64,000 bases of DNA from Lucinisca nassula (GCA_963580285.1 OY757020.1:98583497-98647496); one strand, 5' to 3'. Counted from the stretch's first letter, positions 52,680-63,863 are shown. Notes: generated from the letters alone by a model not told the origin. Numbers and translations are program-made.

Positions 52680-55065
52680 TTGTATAGGAAAGCAAATTGG
52701 GAAGGATTCAAGACCTACATGGAGGAGGTCAAGACTGAATTCCTGGCAAATGCTTCCTCAAAGCCAGTAGAAGAACTTTGGATCTCTTGTAAAACTTCTA
52801 TCAATACTGGCCTCCAAAAGTATGTCCCCTGTAAGAAATTTGGCTCTAAAAAAGTCTTCCTTGGGTCACACAAGGTATAAAACGTTTAATTCGCAAAAGA
52901 GACTCCCTTTATCAGAAACAGAAATCTACCAAACGAACGACCCAAAGACAGGAAACATTTTGTAAACATGCGACATCTAGTCAAAGCAAGAATAAAACAG
53001 GCTTATGACAACTACTTGGCTGATGTCCTTGGATTAAATGATAAACCTGAAAATGCCTCTGAACCTTCTGAGGCTAGTTCTGCCAAATTTTCCATGAAAA
53101 AAAACTCTTCTCTTTCATAAAAAAAGTTGCAAGCAAGACACCCAAGGTATAGGTCCATTATTAGACCCTGTAACTGGCAAATATTCCACAACCAGCTTAG
53201 ATAAGACAAATACTCTCAACAGACAATACCCGTCCTCCTTCACACCCCTATCACCATTGAGTTTAAGTCAGCTTTCTGACAATGCTCTTAAGAATGGACT
53301 GGCAAATGGCACCATCCATAAAGAATCTGTTCCGGAAGAATATTTACTCAAATGACCGGAAATGCCTACAATAAACATATCAGCAGCAGGAATTCATAAA
53401 CTCTTATCAAACTTAAACCCGACCAAAGCCGCCGGTCCAGATGCTCTTAAACCAGCAGTCCTTAAATCCCTTAGAGACCAAATAGCGCCCATGCTACAGG
53501 TCATTTTCCAGAAATCACTTTCCAGTGGTCAAATCCCCTCGGATTGGAAGACAGCCGTTGTTTCTCCCCTGTTCAAAAAGGGTGACAAAAGTGACCCTGC
53601 AAATTACAGGCCTATCTCCTTAACTTGCATTTGCTGCAAGCTAATGGAGCATATTGTTGCATCCAACCTTACAAAGCATCTCGACATCCTGTATGATCTT
53701 CAACATGGATTTAGGGAAAAGAGGTCCTGCGAAACACAGGCCATCCAACTTGTTGATGAGCTTGCACGAAATCTATCAGCAGGTCACCAGACTGACCTGA
53801 TACTCCTGGATTTTAGTAAAGCATTCGATAAGGTAAGCCATATGAAATTTTTCTACAAACTGCACCAACATGGCATAACCTCAAACACCCTAAACTGGAT
53901 CAAAGCTTTCCTTTTTGGCCGTACCCAACGTGTAGCCCTAGAGGGGGAAACCTCATCCCAAATTCCGGTCACATCGGGGGTTCCCCTAAGGATCAGTATT
54001 GGGACCGATCCTGTTTCTTTTATACATTAATGATCTCCCAGAGCAGATCCACTCACAGGTCAGACTTTTTGCAGATGACACGGCAATATATTTGGCTGCC
54101 AGCAGTGATGCTGACTGTACCTTATTGCAAAGGGACCTCCAAAAGCTTGAAACTTGGGAAAAGAACTGGGAAATGGAATTTAACCCGGGTAAATGCCAGG
54201 TCCTACACATTTCCCGTTATAAAGAACCCATTTGACACAATTACATTCTCCACGATGAAGTCCTCTAGGAGGCTGATCATGCCAAGTCCCTGGGCCTTGA
54301 GTTGAGCCGTGATTTAACTTGGAACACCCACATTCATAACGTGACCACCAAAGCAAATCGGACCTTGGGCTTCATACGTAGGAATATACGAACCAAACAT
54401 CAAGGCATACGTGAAACAGCTTATAATACCCTTGTTAGGCCCCAGCTTGAGTATGCCTCCCCTGTGTGGAGCCCATATACCCAGTCAAATATAAACAAGG
54501 TTGAGCAAGTCCAAAGAAGAGCAGCTAGATGGATCAAGCATGACTACTCTTCATATAGTAATGTGACCCAGATGCTTAATACACTGGGATGGATATCATT
54601 GGAACAGATGCGGGCAGATGCTCGCCTCCTATTGTTCTACAAGATAGTATATGGCCTTGTCGAGATTCCGCTCCCTACATACATCCGGCATCCAATCAGA
54701 ACTACCAAAAACATGCATACTATGCACTATATTCAAATCCCTACTACTGCCAGTTACTATAAATACAGTTTCTTCCCCTTGGCTGTGGTACAATGGAATC
54801 ACCTTCCTCCTCATGCTGTTGTGTGCTCCGATCAGGATTATTTCAGATCGACCATATGCACCCTCCATCACCCAATGCCATGAACCGTGAAACATTGTTT
54901 TTATCTGCTTTTAATCTCTACTTTACTAACACTGTTTTTACTTTCAATTCTCCTAAAATCTAATACTTTTTCTTCTATCACACTTTTCTTTTTCTGGCGC
55001 GCGCAGCTGCACATAATCCTCGCGAGAGGGTGCTGCAGGATATATATATAGATAGATAGATAGAT
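52680..55065 (+). pseudogene. CR1/Jockey-like LINE ORF2 (5' truncated)
   Basis: Linker NWEGFKTYMEEVKTEF, then RT: NPTKAAGPDALKPAVLK, AVVSPLFKKGDKSDPANYRP, QHGFREKRSCETQ, ILLDFSKAFDKVSHM (motif A), a frameshift at about 53985 within the motif B region, INDLPEQIHSQVRLFADDTA (motif C, intact FADD), FNPGKCQVLHIS, a shift at 54235-54300, LTWNTHIHNVTTKANRTLGF, LVRPQLEYASPVWSPYTQ, QRRAARWIKHDY and the end LHHPMP at 54883. The 3' end is marked by GGCGCGCGCAGCTGC, GAGGGTGCTGCAGGATATAT and a (GATA)n run at 55048-55065. No EEP is left. Confidence 0.8.
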
Positions 55066-55985
55066 CATGGATACCGAGAACACTTGGGACAAAACACCGA
55101 AAAACTGACTGTTAGCGAACACGGAAAGTTCAAGAAAATCCTCTTTTTTCATAGCCCACAGCAGAAAAGTTCTGATAACAGGTTCGCTTTGAAGCACTTT
55201 CGTCACTTACCTACACCCATCCCTTTTACAGCAGCAGAAAATCCCTCGTCGAAGTGTTGGAAGAGAAAAATATAATAGAATAATAGCGTACACGGACTTC
55301 GGTCACGAGCAAAGTGAGATAGCTTGCAGGTAAGATCTTTCCCGAAGGGTTTAGCAGATTTGCAAACACGCTTGATATGCATATCTTATCTCTTTTTCGC
55401 TACACGGAGTTCGTTTTCTTAATGGGATAAACTTTGTTTATATATATTCAAAATTAGAGTAAATTCATAACAAAAACAAGGTTTCATTTTTTTTCTCTAA
55501 ACGAAGATTTGCATCGTGTCAGATGCTTTCTAGATCTCTGAGCAAAGCGACTCGCCATTTGTTCAGTTTGATTCTACGAAGAACGTTTGTTTGTATTGAT
55601 GTTTAACGGCCCATTCAACACTACTTTAGGTCATTTTTGAGCAGGTCAGTTTATTTCGTCAACACTTTTCCTGGGCAGGCTTATACGTAAGCGGTTAACC
55701 GGTGCAGTGCACATTCTTTCGCCAGAAACTGACAACTGCCCTTCTTGAAACAGCGGAAGGGGGAGAATGACCGTATAAAAGATTCCATGATCAATCTCCA
55801 CGAAAGAATGTTGCCGACTACGAAGAGTGACTTCCGAAAAATGAGAAGAGGGTCAGTATTTCAATCTACAACAAGTCTACAATAAAAGCGAGTGTTTTTC
55901 AATCTGTCGACGTATTTTCGTTTGGTTTGCTTGGAATTGTATGTCCCAGTCAAACCTAAGTTATATCGAGCAACACAGTTTACGT
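55066..55985. other. No gene recognised; weak SINE-like relic
   Basis: Bases 55588-55770 (TTTGTATTGATGTTTAACGG, AAGCGGTTAACCGGTGCAG) resemble a diverged relative of the 300-bp SINE-like repeat. A block with GCCAGAAACTGACAACTGCC recurs loosely at 56415. The rest is unassigned. Confidence 0.35.
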
Positions 55986-55989
55986 AACA

Positions 55990-56200
55990 ACATTTTATCC
56001 TCATTGAAGCTGCTGTTGTGCCATGTGGCGGCCGTAAAAAGTCTCCCCGTACATCATCCTAGTGCAGATAATAATTTCTGGTCCTTTGGGGTAATTAATT
56101 TCATTTATCTTCACTGCAGCTGCTGTTATGCCCTGTGTCGGCAGTACAGTCGACCCGTACATCATAATACTGCAGATTATATTTTCTCATAGAGTTTATT
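55990..56200 (+). repeat. Two tandem copies of the retrozyme leader, without hammerhead
   Basis: GCTGCTGTTGTGCCATGTGG (56009) and GCTGCTGTTATGCCCTGTGT (56120), each followed by CCGTACATCAT and GTGCAGAT/CTGCAGAT, match the leader in the 382-bp units. Spacing is 111 bp. No CTGATGA or GAAA core lies nearby. AATAAAGCCAGTCTG at 56291 belongs to an unassigned, possibly LTR-like stretch. Confidence 0.6.
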
Positions 56201-56532
56201 TAGATTAATATTGAGTATAGTGTTCTGCTTAAGACGGTGCTAGAGGGCGTGGCCGTTGTTACACACTTCAGTACTGGTCATGCCCAGACTTAATAAAGCC
56301 AGTCTGCTATGTTCGTTTAATTGGTGTATTCTTTGCGTCCAAAGGATCTAACTATTCACAATTTATTTATTCATAGGTAGTCAACCAGAACTGTGGACAT
56401 TATTTTGCCAGAGGCTGACACGTGCCTTTCTTGAATCAGCAGAAGAGAGAGAGAATTACCGAAGAAAATATTTCAATGTTGCCGAACAGGCGGGGATCGA
56501 TCATCAGTCAGACTCGTTTTCGATAATATTCT

Positions 56533-58582
56533 GAACAAGAGGGCCCAGAGGGCCCTGATTCGCTCACCTGAATGTCACTGTCTCGAGTACATTCTATTTT
56601 TAGCTCTGGTTGCCATCTTGTTGATCAGAGTGGAACGATCTTAGCTATTTTGGTAGGGTGTCAACTAGGCAACATTCCTTTGAAGTTTGAATCAAATTGA
56701 CCCAAGGGTTTAGGGAGAGTTTGCATTTGAAGCAAATTTACAATGTTTTTCTATTTTTAGCTCTGGCGGCCATATTGTCCATCGGAGCAAGACCATTTTA
56801 GCTATTTTGGTAGAGTCATCAAAGCAACATTCCTATGAAGTTTGAATGTAATTGGCCCAAGGGTACAGGAGGAGTTGTCGTTTGAAGATTTTTTCTATTT
56901 TTAGCCCTGGTGGCCATCTTGTTTATCAGAGTTGAATGATTTTAACTTTTTTGGTAGCGTGTCACCTGGGCAACATTCCTGTGAAGTTTGAAGCAAATTT
57001 ACAATATTTTTCTATTTTTAGCTCTGGTGGCCATTTTGTTCATTGGAGCGGGATCATTTTAGCTAATATGGTATTGGGTCAACAACATAATGTTCCTGTG
57101 AAGTTTGAATCAAATTGGCCCAAGGGTTAAGGAGGAATTGTTGTTTGAAGAATTTTTCTATGTTTAGCTCTTGCAGCCATCTTGTTAGTCAGAGCGGAAC
57201 AATTTTAGCTATTTTGGTAGGGAGTCAACCACATAATAGTCCCGTGAAGTTTGAATCATATTGACCCAAGGGGTAAGGAGGAGTTGTCATTTGAAGATTT
57301 TTTCTATTTTTAGCTCTGGCGGCCATAGTGTTCGCCGCATTGAACGATTTTAGCTATTTTGGTAGGGAGTCACCTAACTAACATTCCTGTGAAGTTTGAA
57401 TCAAATTGGCCCAAGGGTTGAGAAGGAGTTCGCGTTTTGACATAAATTTACAAAGTTTTTCTGTTTTTAGCTATGGCGGCCATTTTGCTCATCAGAGCAA
57501 AAATGTTTTAGCCATTTTGGTAGTGGGTCATCTAAGCAACACTCCTATGAAGTTTGAATGAAATTGGCCCAAGGGTAAAGGAGAAGTAGTCGTTTGAAGA
57601 TTTTTTATATTTTTACCTCTGGCGGCCATCTTGTTAATCAGAGCGGAATGGTTTTATCTATTTCTTTAGGGAATCAGCTACATAACATTCGTGTGAAGTT
57701 TGAATCAAATTGGCCCAAGGGTTAAGGAGGAGGTTGTGTTTGAAGCAAATTTACGATGGTTTTCTATTTTTAGCTATGGCGGCCATTTTGCTCATCAGAG
57801 CAGAATCTTTTCAGCTATTTTGGTAGATGGTCATCTAAGCAACATTCCTATGAAGTTTGAATAAAATTGTCCCAAGGGTACAGGAGGAATTGTGGTTTAA
57901 AGATTTTTTCTATTTTTAGCTCTGGCGGCCATCTTGTTTGTCAGAGCACAATTATTTTAGCTATTTTTGTAAGGAGTCATTTGGGCAACATTCCTGTGAA
58001 GTTTGAATCAAATTGGCCCAAGGGTTGAGGAGGAGTTTGTGTTTGAAGCAAATTTACGATGTTTTTTCTATTTTTAGCTATGGCGGCCATTTTGCTCATC
58101 AGAGCAATACCGTTTTAGGTATTTTAGTATAGGGTCACCTTAGCAGCATTCCTATGAAGTTTGAATAAATTTGGCCAAAGGGTACAGGGGGAGTTGTCGT
58201 TTAAAGAATTTTCTATTTTTAGCTCTGGCGGCCATTTTGTTCACCGGAGCGGAAACGTTTTAGCTATTTTGGTAGTGGGTCACCTGAGCAACGTTCCTAT
58301 AAAGTTTGAATGAAATTAGCCTTAAGGTACAGGAGAAGTTGTCCTTTAAAGATTTTTCTATTTTTAGCTCTGGGGGCCATCTTGTTCAGCGGAGCGTCAC
58401 AATTTTAGCTATTTTTGTAGAGGGTCACCTCAGCAACATTCCTATGAAGTTTTATTGAAATTGGCTCAATGGTTTAGGAGGAGTTAGCATTTAAAGCAAA
58501 TTGTTGACGCCGCACGACACACGACGGACATTGACCGATCACAATAGCTCACCATCAGCACTTCGTGCTCAGGTGAGCTAAA
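56533..58582 (+). mobile_element. Pearl/HINE-type element with 146/158-bp tandem core
   Basis: Left end AACAAGAGGGCCCAGAGGG, CCTGATTCGCTCACC; right end AGCTCACCATCAGCACTTCG, TGCTCAGGTGAGCTAAAA. CTATTTTTAGCTCTGG recurs at 56594, 56751, 56895, 57012, 57158, 57304, 57471, 57606, 57764, 57910, 58068, 58212 and 58358, mainly 144-146 or 157-158 bp apart, so two unit lengths alternate. The units keep GGCCATNTTG and CCTATGAAGTTTGAAT. Thirteen units. Confidence 0.75.
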
Positions 58583-58589
58583 AAGGGGT

Positions 58590-58740
58590 AGTCCTTTGGA
58601 AATGAAAACTATGGCGTGTGCAAGATTTTTCTGGACCCGACTAGATTTTTCGGTCAACCAGGCCTCATCAGTGACCCTCAACTGCTCCCTGTCAAATCCC
58701 GCAATCCAATAAATGATTCCAAATATACCCTACTGAGACC
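58590..58740 (-). mobile_element. Decayed retrozyme-like monomer with hammerhead remnant
   Basis: Minus-strand GGGTCA, CTGATGA and GAAA remain (58632-58677), but stem II (GGCC...GACC) has one mismatch, stem III is lost (AATCTAG) and the stem I return is GGGTCC. Flanks (TAGTCCTTTGGAAATGAAAA) match those of the 20202-20488 monomer. It is unlikely to cleave. Confidence 0.6.
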
Positions 58741-58843
58741 ATTACCTGATTTAACTGCGTATGTGACAACGTAAAGGCCCGGTCTATGTGCAAAATGTGT
58801 AAAGTAGTCTGTATGTGCTCATATTCGTATCAGGAAAAAAGAG

Positions 58844-58850
<7 letters not shown>

Positions 58851-58888
<38 letters not shown>
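58851..58888. repeat. (CA)n microsatellite
   Basis: An uninterrupted CA run of about 38 bp. The coding frames across it are repeats of Thr-His and are not genes. Confidence 0.9.
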
Positions 58889-58890
<2 letters not shown>

Positions 58891-58927
58891 GCGACTTTTG
58901 CAAAATTCATGCATGTATGTTTACTTG

Positions 58928-59010
58928 TATGCGGGTCGGTTTCAGCTCTGCGTGGAAGCATAATGCAGCCCATCTATTTCTTCAAGCCCCGATGGGCGGG
59001 GCCGAGCACT
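58928..59010 (+). mobile_element. SINE-like ~300-bp repeat, one end only
   Basis: TTTCAGCTCTGCGTGGAAGC, ATGCAGCCCATCTATTTCTT, CCCCGATGGGCGGGG is the GC-rich end of the family. Confidence 0.65.
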
Positions 59011-59480
59011 CTTAGATATCGGAACGCAACGATTTAAACAATTTGGAATCTAATGTCGCCCGAATGCCCTCACCAAATTTCAACTGCATCTAACATGGTT
59101 CTGTACATGTCGAAATTGTGAATTGTACGACAGACGGACTTACGTGCAGACGGTAGGCGGAAAAATAGTTTAGGTCGTAGTAACAAAGCGTTAATCCAAA
59201 ATCGTTAATCCATAGACAAAATGGCAAATATCAATGTTCAGGTTAACAGACATGGACTCCGGCGTCCGCGGATATTAAGCATTACTTGGGTATGTCCGAG
59301 ATTTTGGAAGTCTTCCTATGGCTTTTCATTGGCAAACACATCAGAAATAATTCTGGAAATGGCCAGATTGTACGGATCAACAAGAAAACGGACACCAAAC
59401 CACAGCATAATGTTACCGATGCTCCAGATGTCTAACATACAGTAAATACAAATAGCCTATATGTGCACGAGTCTTTAATG

Positions 59481-59580
59481 TTAGCTTCCACGGACTCTTG
59501 ATTGGAAATGATAGCTTCCACGGATATGATTGAGAATGTTAGCTTCCACGGAAGAGTGCAAAAATGTTAGCTTCCACGGA
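59481..59580 (+). repeat. Short tandem repeat of a 15-bp motif
   Basis: TTAGCTTCCACGGA or ATAGCTTCCACGGA occurs four times at about 59481, 59511, 59539 and 59567 with variable 13-16-bp spacers. It resembles a decaying minisatellite. Confidence 0.7.
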
Positions 59581-59689
59581 CATGGGTTTCCATAAATAAA
59601 AATGCCTGTCTTAATCATTATTGCTGCTAGTAATATATAATCAGCATATATTTAATTGCCATTTTACCTGTAAAATTATTTATTGCAGC

Positions 59690-59905
59690 CATGGAACACC
59701 AGCCAGCAGTGTGTCGTTATTGAGGTAAATTATTTCGGAGCCGTTCAGGTCTAAGTGACCACGAAAGGAGCCATACCAATCAGGCGCCATACAGATGATG
59801 TACCCACCATCTCCTAATACTAGTGACACACGAAGGCACTGCCAAACGTGTGGCATCGATATTCGCTCCCGCCTTACAGTCTGGGAGATCGTTTGATGAA
59901 TTTTA
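59690..59905 (+). pseudogene. Zinc-finger tail, probably of a LINE ORF2
   Basis: Reads CRY, a TGA in the place of the second Cys, then GKLFRSRSGLSDHERSH, and further HCQTCGIDIRSRLTVWE. The C-x2-C...SR-GL-H pattern is typical of the zinc-binding tail of some LINE ORF2 proteins. It is a short fragment with stops. Confidence 0.4.
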
Positions 59906-59927
59906 AGATGGCCGCCATGGCCATCTT

Positions 59928-60132
59928 AGATTTTGTTTGTTTGATTTGAGTTATGACGTCCCCGTCGTCACTGTAAAGGTCATTTTGGAGACGTTGCTTC
60001 CCGATCAACTTTTACCCGACATTGAGAGGAAATGACATCTCAAGCCCTGCCACCCAATAAAACGAATAGCGTTTATAAGCATGGACGGTCAGACTCGCAC
60101 CGCTTTGCCTAGACAGGCTTAGATCCTCTGAG
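59928..60132 (+). mobile_element. SINE-like ~300-bp repeat, truncated
   Basis: GTTTGTTTGATTTGAG, GACGTCCCCGTCGTCACTG, TTTACCCGACATTGAGAGG, TCCTCTGAGCGGTTTACG. It breaks off at 60137 directly into LINE sequence. Confidence 0.65.
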
Positions 60133-60440
60133 CGGTTTACGTCGTTTTTTGATAGCTTCTTTACAGTCATTATTGAACCAGGGTTTGCTTTTCTTAGGAT
60201 TTGTGGAGGTTTTTGGAATGAATTGTTCTGATATTTTAATAAGCGAATGGGTGAAATCAGAAACAATGTCGGACGATTCATTTAAGTGATCAATTGATAA
60301 CTCTTCTTAACATAAATTATGGAATAATTCCCAGTCGGCTTTATCCATTTCTGGTTACAGTCCTCATTTGGCTCGTTTACGCTGTCAATTACAACAGGGA
60401 AGTGATTACTTTCACACTGATCATCATAGACAGACCTAGT
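60133..60440 (-). pseudogene. I/Nimb-like LINE fragment (endonuclease-RT linker)
   Basis: Matches 36560-36850 of copy A on the minus strand: CAGTCATTATTGAACCAGGG, TTCTGATATTTTAATAAGCG, TTCCCAGTCGGCTTTAT, AACAGGGAAGTGATTAC, encoding KPTGNYSIIYVKKS and SNHFPVVIDSVNEP (SDH changed to SNH). Both ends are truncated. Confidence 0.75.
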
Positions 60441-60479
60441 TTGGCTCTGTCTGTCAGTCTGTTTGTTGGTAACTGATTG

Positions 60480-61020
60480 GGCTTTCATATTTCACATGTG
60501 CATTTCTTGTGAAGAGACATTTCGAGCAGTTCTTGTGACCTTGGTTGTTGATATTTGACCTGCTTTTAACTTATTTTTTATATTTTCGTTGGTAAGTGAC
60601 AGGGTATACCATGTTACATGACATGTGCATACCATGTTACAAGACCTTCCAGTGGTACTATAATTTTTGACCTTGTGACCATGACCTTGTTGTTTGGCCT
60701 AATTTTTAAAAACTCCTAACTTTTGATTGGTAAGTAATAGGTCTTTCATATTTCATATGTGTATTCCTTGTTCCAAGGCCTTTCCGTTATTACCATAACG
60801 TTGTACCTTTTGACCTTTAAATTGACATTTGACCTACTTAAAAAAGTCAACATTGGCCAAAACTTTAAATTTATAAGTGATAGGGCTTCCATTTTTCACA
60901 TGTGCACTTGTCACACGTACTTTTTAAGTATTACCATGATTTTTTATCTTGTGACTTTGACGTTTGACCTACTTTTTAAAAACTTCATCATTCCCTGACC
61001 TCATATATAAAGATTGGCTA
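60480..61020 (+). repeat. Tandem array, ~140-bp period
   Basis: TTGGTAAGTGA(C/T)AG, TTTCATATTTCACATGTGCA and GACCTTGTGAC/TTTGACCTAC blocks recur around 60485, 60600, 60745 and 60890. It is the kind of core seen in pearl-like elements; ends were not identified. Confidence 0.55.
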
Positions 61021-61329
61021 ATTCTTATATTCATTTCTTTAACCTGAAATAAACATTCCTTTTTTGGTTTGGGCAGGTGGGGAGAGGTGCGACCTATATT
61101 TGTGGCTACAATACAGTTTTATGAATTTTATGTACCGGTCATTCTGGGTATTTCTGGCAATCCTCTGTCTTTCCAACTAGTATTTCGTGGAACATCCATG
61201 TTCCTTAAACACATTTCTAGTTGTTATTCTTATTATAATCGCTTTTTCGAAGAAAAATCGGGTATATTGTTTTCGTACCACAGTTCACTCCGGCGTCAGT
61301 CCGTCTGGTCATTGGATCTACTCTGCAAC

Positions 61330-63400
61330 CACTGAAGTTACACTTTTGAAACTTTGCATGTGGATAGTATATGGCAGTGGGCAACTTTTTGTGACCTTGA
61401 CCTCAACATGACCCCAAGGTCAAAGGTAAAAAATTATAATTTGCCATATCTTCTTAACTGTTGGAGTAACACTTCTGAAACTTTGCTTATTGGATGGTCC
61501 TTGGAATATAGAATATGTCAGGTTACTTTTGGTGTGGCCTTGACCCAAAGGTCAAAAAGTATGATTTTGCCATATCTTCTAAACTATTACAGTTACACTT
61601 CTGAAACTTTGGTTATTGGATGGCCCTTGGAATATAGAATAAATCTGGATACTTTTGGTGTGACCTTGACCTCATCATGACCCCAAGGTCAAAGGTCAAA
61701 ATTATGATTTGCCATATCTCCTAAACTATTGGAGTTACACTTCTGAAACTTTGTTTATCGGATGGCCCTTGGAATATAGAATATCCCCAAGATCAAAAAG
61801 TATGACTTTGCCATATCTTCTAAACTATTGGAGTTACACTTCTGAAACTTGGTTATTGGATGTCTGTTGGAATATAGAATAAATTGGGATACTTTAGGTG
61901 GACCTCTACATAACCCCAAGGTCAAAGGTCAACAAGAGTTGTCAGAAGACAACATAGCTCGCCTTTAGGGGCATAAGATGGATGAGGGCAAGTTATCCAA
62001 AAAAATTTCTTCTGTAAAACAGCCCAATAGACTGCAGCAAATGAAAGAGAACCAAAATGTACCCCTAATCATTCTGTTTTCAAGCCTTTTCACTGCAAAA
62101 AAAAAAAAAAAAAAAAAAAAAAAATGAAAAAGAAATCTATATTTGATAAAAAAATTCTACAAACTACCAAGTAATAACAAGGCATCACAGACGATACAAA
62201 TCCCCTCGAGCAAGACAAAATAAAAAAAGCCTAGCCTAGCATTTGTGTAAAATTACATTATATCCATCAATAAATGTAGGTACTTAAGAGTGATGACAAA
62301 GTTTTTCGAAAAATAGCCACAGTGACCTTGACTTTGAGCCCCAGACCCTGAAAGTTGAACTTCATACCCAACATTTGTATGAAGTTATCTTAAAATCCAT
62401 CAATAAATCTGGACACAAGAGCAATGATCAAGTTTTTCTAAAAAATAGCCACAGTAACCTTGACCTTCAGCCCCTGACCCGGAAAGTCGAACTCGCTGAA
62501 GATATCATCATTGCCAACATTTTTGTGAAGTTCTATTAAAATCCATCCATAAATGTAGGCACTAGAGCGCTCACAAAGTTTTTTCTAAAAATAGCCACAG
62601 TGACCTTGACCTTCAGCCCCGGAAACTGAAAGTCGAACTTGCTAGAGATATCATCATACCCAACATTTGTGTAAAGTTATATTAAAATCCATCAATAAAT
62701 TAAGGTGCAAGAACGATGACAATGTTTTTTTCTAAAAATAGAAACAGTGACCTTGACCCCGTGACCCTGAAAGTAGTGACCTTGACCGTAAGCCCCGGAC
62801 CCTGAAAGTCAAAGTCACTCGAGATATCATTATACCCAACATTTGGGTGAAGTTATATTAAAATCCACCAATAAATGAAGGCGCTAGAGCGATGACAATG
62901 TTTTTCTAAAAATAGCCACAGGGATCTTGACCTTGAGCCCCAGACCCCGCTATGTTTTTAAAAAGAAAAAAAAAAAAAAAAGAAAAGAAAAAAGAATAGA
63001 AAAAAAAAAATGTTCCTCCCCCGGGATTTGAACTCATGCAGCTTGCAGGTAAACTTTAACACAGAGAAGTAAGGGAGGTAATACAGAGGAAAATATTAAC
63101 TTCTCAAAAAGTCCAATTTAAGCCAAAAAACCTGTAAAATGAAGTACAATGATAATGTTAAATATTGATTTTTTTAGCAATTATTAATTATATATTCAAA
63201 ATAAAGTTGTAAAACATCACAGGTAAACTTTAACCAAATGCGGACGCTGACGCCGGACGCCGGACGCCCGGGGGTATGGCAATAGCTCCCCCTTACTTTC
63301 GTAAGGCGAGCTAAAAAGTATGACTTTGCCATATCTTCTAAACTAAAAGAGTTACACTTCTAAAACTTTGCTTATCAGTTAGAATGTTCTTTGCAACTTT
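61330..63400 (+). repeat. Tandem array (~125-bp period) interrupted by a pearl-like element
   Basis: Units with TTTGCCATATCTTCTAAACT, GAGTTACACTTCTGAAACTT, GGATGGCCCTTGGAATATAG and ACCCCAAGGTCAAAGGTC repeat from 61335 to 61930 and resume at 63313 (AAGTATGACTTTGCCATATC). The insertion point is inside GGTCAA/AAAGTATGA of a unit. Confidence 0.7.
61931..63312 (+). mobile_element. Pearl/HINE-type element with ~148-bp core, nested in another array
   Basis: Left end AACAAGAGTTGTCAGAAGAC, AACATAGCTCGCC; right end TAGCTCCCCCTTACTTTCGT, AAGGCGAGCTAAA. Core blocks AAATAGCCACAGTGACCTTG and CATACCCAACATTTGTGTAA recur at 62313, 62444, 62591, 62739 and 62911. An A-run (62098-62124) and a tRNA-like GGGATTTGAACTC (about 63022) are inside. 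No target duplication; the flanks rejoin into one array unit. Confidence 0.75.
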
Positions 63401-63761
63401 TTTTTAACTTACATGCAGTTTTGGCTAGCTAATACATAGTCATTAGTGTTATTAATAGAAAAAGCGGGTATTTGCGAGGGTATACCATCGACTGCAGATC
63501 TAGTGTTGAATTTGCTGTTGAACTGATGCTTATTATTATTAATTTTCTAGCCAATGTCATGTTTGTGGCATTTTCATCTCAATAGTACACAATGCTGATC
63601 AATATTGTTGAAGTACAAGGTCTGTATAGTCTTAAAATATTTGCCTTGAAACTGTCAGTAGAATCCTTGTGGCTTCAACATGTTTTTGTTTGTATTAGAA
63701 AGTTTTTTTTTGCTACATGTATCTTTCATCATGTTAATATCAAAGCTTTTTGTATTCAAAG
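63401..63761. other. AT-rich sequence before a candidate exon
   Basis: No repeat ends, tandem structure or convincing coding was recognised. It looks like ordinary intron sequence. Confidence 0.4.
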
Positions 63762-63863
63762 AAGTGATTGATGCCAAACGGCTAGACCTCAGCATAGATT
63801 GGAGCCATGTGCAGGAACTTAAGCTGCTCAGAGCAGCATATGCAAGACTGGCCCCCAGAGCTG
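63762..63863 (+). CDS. Candidate internal exon of an unidentified gene
   Basis: TTTTTGTATTCAAAG is a plausible acceptor and CTG/GTGAGT at 63863/63864 a strong donor. The open frame reads VIDAKRLDLSIDWSHVQELK and LLRAAYARLAPRAG, with balanced composition unlike the surrounding low-complexity frames. I do not recognise the family. The start could also be 63765. Confidence 0.5.

Noticed and set aside
56200..56345. Solo LTR (AATAAAGCCAGTCTG and flanking promoter-like sequence)
   Set aside because: No TG...CA ends or target duplication could be shown and no second copy is in the window, so it was left unassigned.
58815..59037. Thr-His repeat proteins
   Set aside because: Translations of the CA microsatellite joined to a SINE end.
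59481..59580. CRISPR-like array (short repeats with spacers)
   Set aside because: Only four 14-15-bp repeats with 13-16-bp spacers in a eukaryotic, intron-containing context; no cas genes.
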